14,580 nt of DNA from 4484-232 sp964486555 (GTDB lineage: Bacteria > Thermotogota > Thermotogae > Thermotogales > Thermotogaceae), in NCBI GenBank assembly GCA_964486555.1, contig CAZANP010000045.1:1-14580 (forward strand), written 5' to 3'. Shown in pieces: positions 13,286 through 14,580 of the stretch (positions within the stretch are counted from its first letter, which is position 1; the number at the start of each line of letters is the position of its first letter). Under the pieces are notes generated by a model, which made no database searches, was not told where the DNA came from, and saw nothing but the letters and a program-made list of their open reading frames with translations. The position numbers and the translations under genes were made by a program.

Positions 13286-14580
13286 ATGTTGAAGATACTC
13301 CTTATAAATCCATTGAATACAGGTTATTACTACAGATTGGGAGCGATATATCCTCCTTTAGGACTTGCCTACCTGAGTTCCGTTTTGAAGGAAAAGGGTC
13401 ATGAGGTTAGAATCGTCGATATGAACGTTGAAAAATTTGATTACAAAAGTTTTGATTACACCGAATATGACGTTGTGGGGATATCCGTCGATACAACAAG
13501 ATTCTCATTGGCTTCCAATATAGCTAGAGTGGTGAAACAGCAAGGCGTTCCGGTGGTTTTTGGAGGGCCCCACGCCAGTGCGGAAGTGAACGATATTTTG
13601 AAAAAGGGAATAGCCGATTACATCATCTTGGGAGAAGGAGAGAAAGCCTTTTTGAATTTGGTGGAAGCCATAAAGAATGGAGAAAAGTATCCCAAAATAC
13701 CTGGTCTTGCGTATTTGGAGGATGGTGTTGTGAGGGTTCATCCAAAGGAGTTCATAAGAAATTTGGATGAAATACCGTTTCCCGATAGGGAGAATCTTCT
13801 TATGGATAGGTATAAAACTAAATTCGATGGAAAACTGGCAACGAGCTTGATAACTTCGAGAGGATGCCCTTTCAATTGTGAATTTTGCTCTGCTTCACAG
13901 TTCATGGGGTTTTTGTGGAGGAAAAGAAGTGTTCCCAACGTGTTAGAGGAGATAAAACTTCTTGTGAAAAAATACGGATATGGATCACTGATATTCTTTG
14001 ATGACAACTTCACTCTGGATCCAAAACGCGTTATCGAGATATCCGAAGGGATATTGAAAAATGATCTGAAAATAAGTTGGTGGGCTTTCTCAAGAGCCGA
14101 TGAAATCCTGGGGCACGAAGACATGGTGGAAGCCATGGCAAAATCCGGTTGTAAGATGCTTTTCATAGGATTTGAAAGTGCAAGTGATGAGACTCTGAAA
14201 GAATTCAACAAGAAACTCACCAGTTCCATAGCGTTCGATGTCGTCAAGATTCTGAAAAAGTACAAGATAGATATATTCGCAAGTTTCATTTTAGGAGCGT
14301 TGAGTGATACCAGGGAAACGATAAAGAAGACTGTGAAGTTTGCGAAAAAACTTGGAGCGAGTATCGTGCAATTTTCCATATTGACACCTTATCCAGGCAC
14401 CAGACTGTTTGAGAAACTTCGTTCTTCCCTGCTGACAAAAGACTACGAAAAATACGACGGAACCAATTTGGTGTTCAAACATCCAAATTTCACACCGAAA
14501 GAATTGAAAAAGCTGTTCATAAGAGCTTATTATTACATATACACTTCTCCAAGATTGATCTTCAGAAGAGGACTTCCTTT
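13286..14580 (+). CDS. B12-binding-domain radical SAM protein (partial, 3' end outside window)
   Basis: The frame opens at ATG 13286, with GGAGGTG (13275-13281) upstream, and is still open at the last base, giving 431 residues. The N-terminus MLKILLINPLN starts a Rossmann-type cobalamin-binding domain: PPLGLAYLSSVLKEKGHEV (23-41), VVGISVDT (63-70), VVFGGPHAS (90-98), DYIILGEGE (111-119). No DxHxxG cobalt-ligating motif is visible, as is usual for this class. The radical SAM domain has the cluster-binding cysteines C194, C198 and C201 in RGCPFNCEFC, then FFDDNFTLDP, GCKMLFIGFES, and a late LTPYPGTRLFE segment. Similar proteins methylate unactivated carbons or remodel lipids and cofactors; the substrate here is unknown. 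It probably belongs to the glycine cluster transcript. Confidence 0.9.
   Translation, partial: MLKILLINPLNTGYYYRLGAIYPPLGLAYLSSVLKEKGHEVRIVDMNVEKFDYKSFDYTEYDVVGISVDTTRFSLASNIARVVKQQGVPVVFGGPHASAEVNDILKKGIADYIILGEGEKAFLNLVEAIKNGEKYPKIPGLAYLEDGVVRVHPKEFIRNLDEIPFPDRENLLMDRYKTKFDGKLATSLITSRGCPFNCEFCSASQFMGFLWRKRSVPNVLEEIKLLVKKYGYGSLIFFDDNFTLDPKRVIEISEGILKNDLKISWWAFSRADEILGHEDMVEAMAKSGCKMLFIGFESASDETLKEFNKKLTSSIAFDVVKILKKYKIDIFASFILGALSDTRETIKKTVKFAKKLGASIVQFSILTPYPGTRLFEKLRSSLLTKDYEKYDGTNLVFKHPNFTPKELKKLFIRAYYYIYTSPRLIFRRGLP

Noticed and set aside
13738..14379. A 213-codon open frame on the minus strand opposite the radical SAM gene
   Set aside because: It is fully antisense to a gene with clear family motifs. 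Its product is rich in Ser, Phe and Asn with no recognisable domain, and there is no convincing upstream ribosome binding site.

Overview
The window looks like chromosomal DNA of a member of the Thermotogaceae (Thermotoga or Pseudothermotoga). From memory, the pyruvate kinase, 6-phosphofructokinase, GcvT, GcvH and GlyQ/GlyS proteins read like diverged relatives of the Thermotoga maritima TM0207-TM0217 proteins, and the gene order is similar. The coding style also fits: very tight spacing, repeated 4-base ATGA overlaps, strong GGAGG-type ribosome binding sites and many AGA/AGG and ATA codons. No database search was run, so the species is not resolved.

The layout is two divergent blocks that meet at about 5470-5554. 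Everything to the left is transcribed leftward. A zinc-type medium-chain dehydrogenase gene and a membrane-anchored HEXXH peptidase gene overlap by 4 bases and start from an extended -10 promoter. They are followed by pfkA-pyk-(metallo-beta-lactamase-fold hydrolase)-hpt and a 33-residue single-span membrane peptide. The pfkA group has its own consensus extended -10 (TGCTATAAT) inside the tail of the peptidase gene. This group links the committed and last steps of glycolysis with purine salvage.

Everything to the right is transcribed rightward as one tightly packed cluster: a 69-residue DUF2007-like protein, gcvT, gcvH, gcvPA, gcvPB, ridA, glyQ, glyS, and then a cobalamin-binding-type radical SAM protein that runs off the window end. 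It is a glycine island. The cleavage system oxidises glycine to CO2, NH3 and methylene-tetrahydrofolate, RidA probably clears reactive enamine/imine by-products, and the two-subunit glycyl-tRNA synthetase uses the same amino acid for translation. The L-protein (dihydrolipoamide dehydrogenase) and lipoylation genes are not in the window.

No rRNA, tRNA, CRISPR array, insertion sequence, convincing rho-independent terminator or glycine riboswitch was seen, and no gene-free stretch reaches 300 bases. Most of the window is conserved core metabolism. The least explained parts are the HEXXH membrane protein coupled to the dehydrogenase, the tiny membrane peptide with its hairpin leader, the DUF2007-like gene at the head of the glycine cluster, and the radical SAM gene at its tail. 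I do not see clear evidence of a wholly new system.
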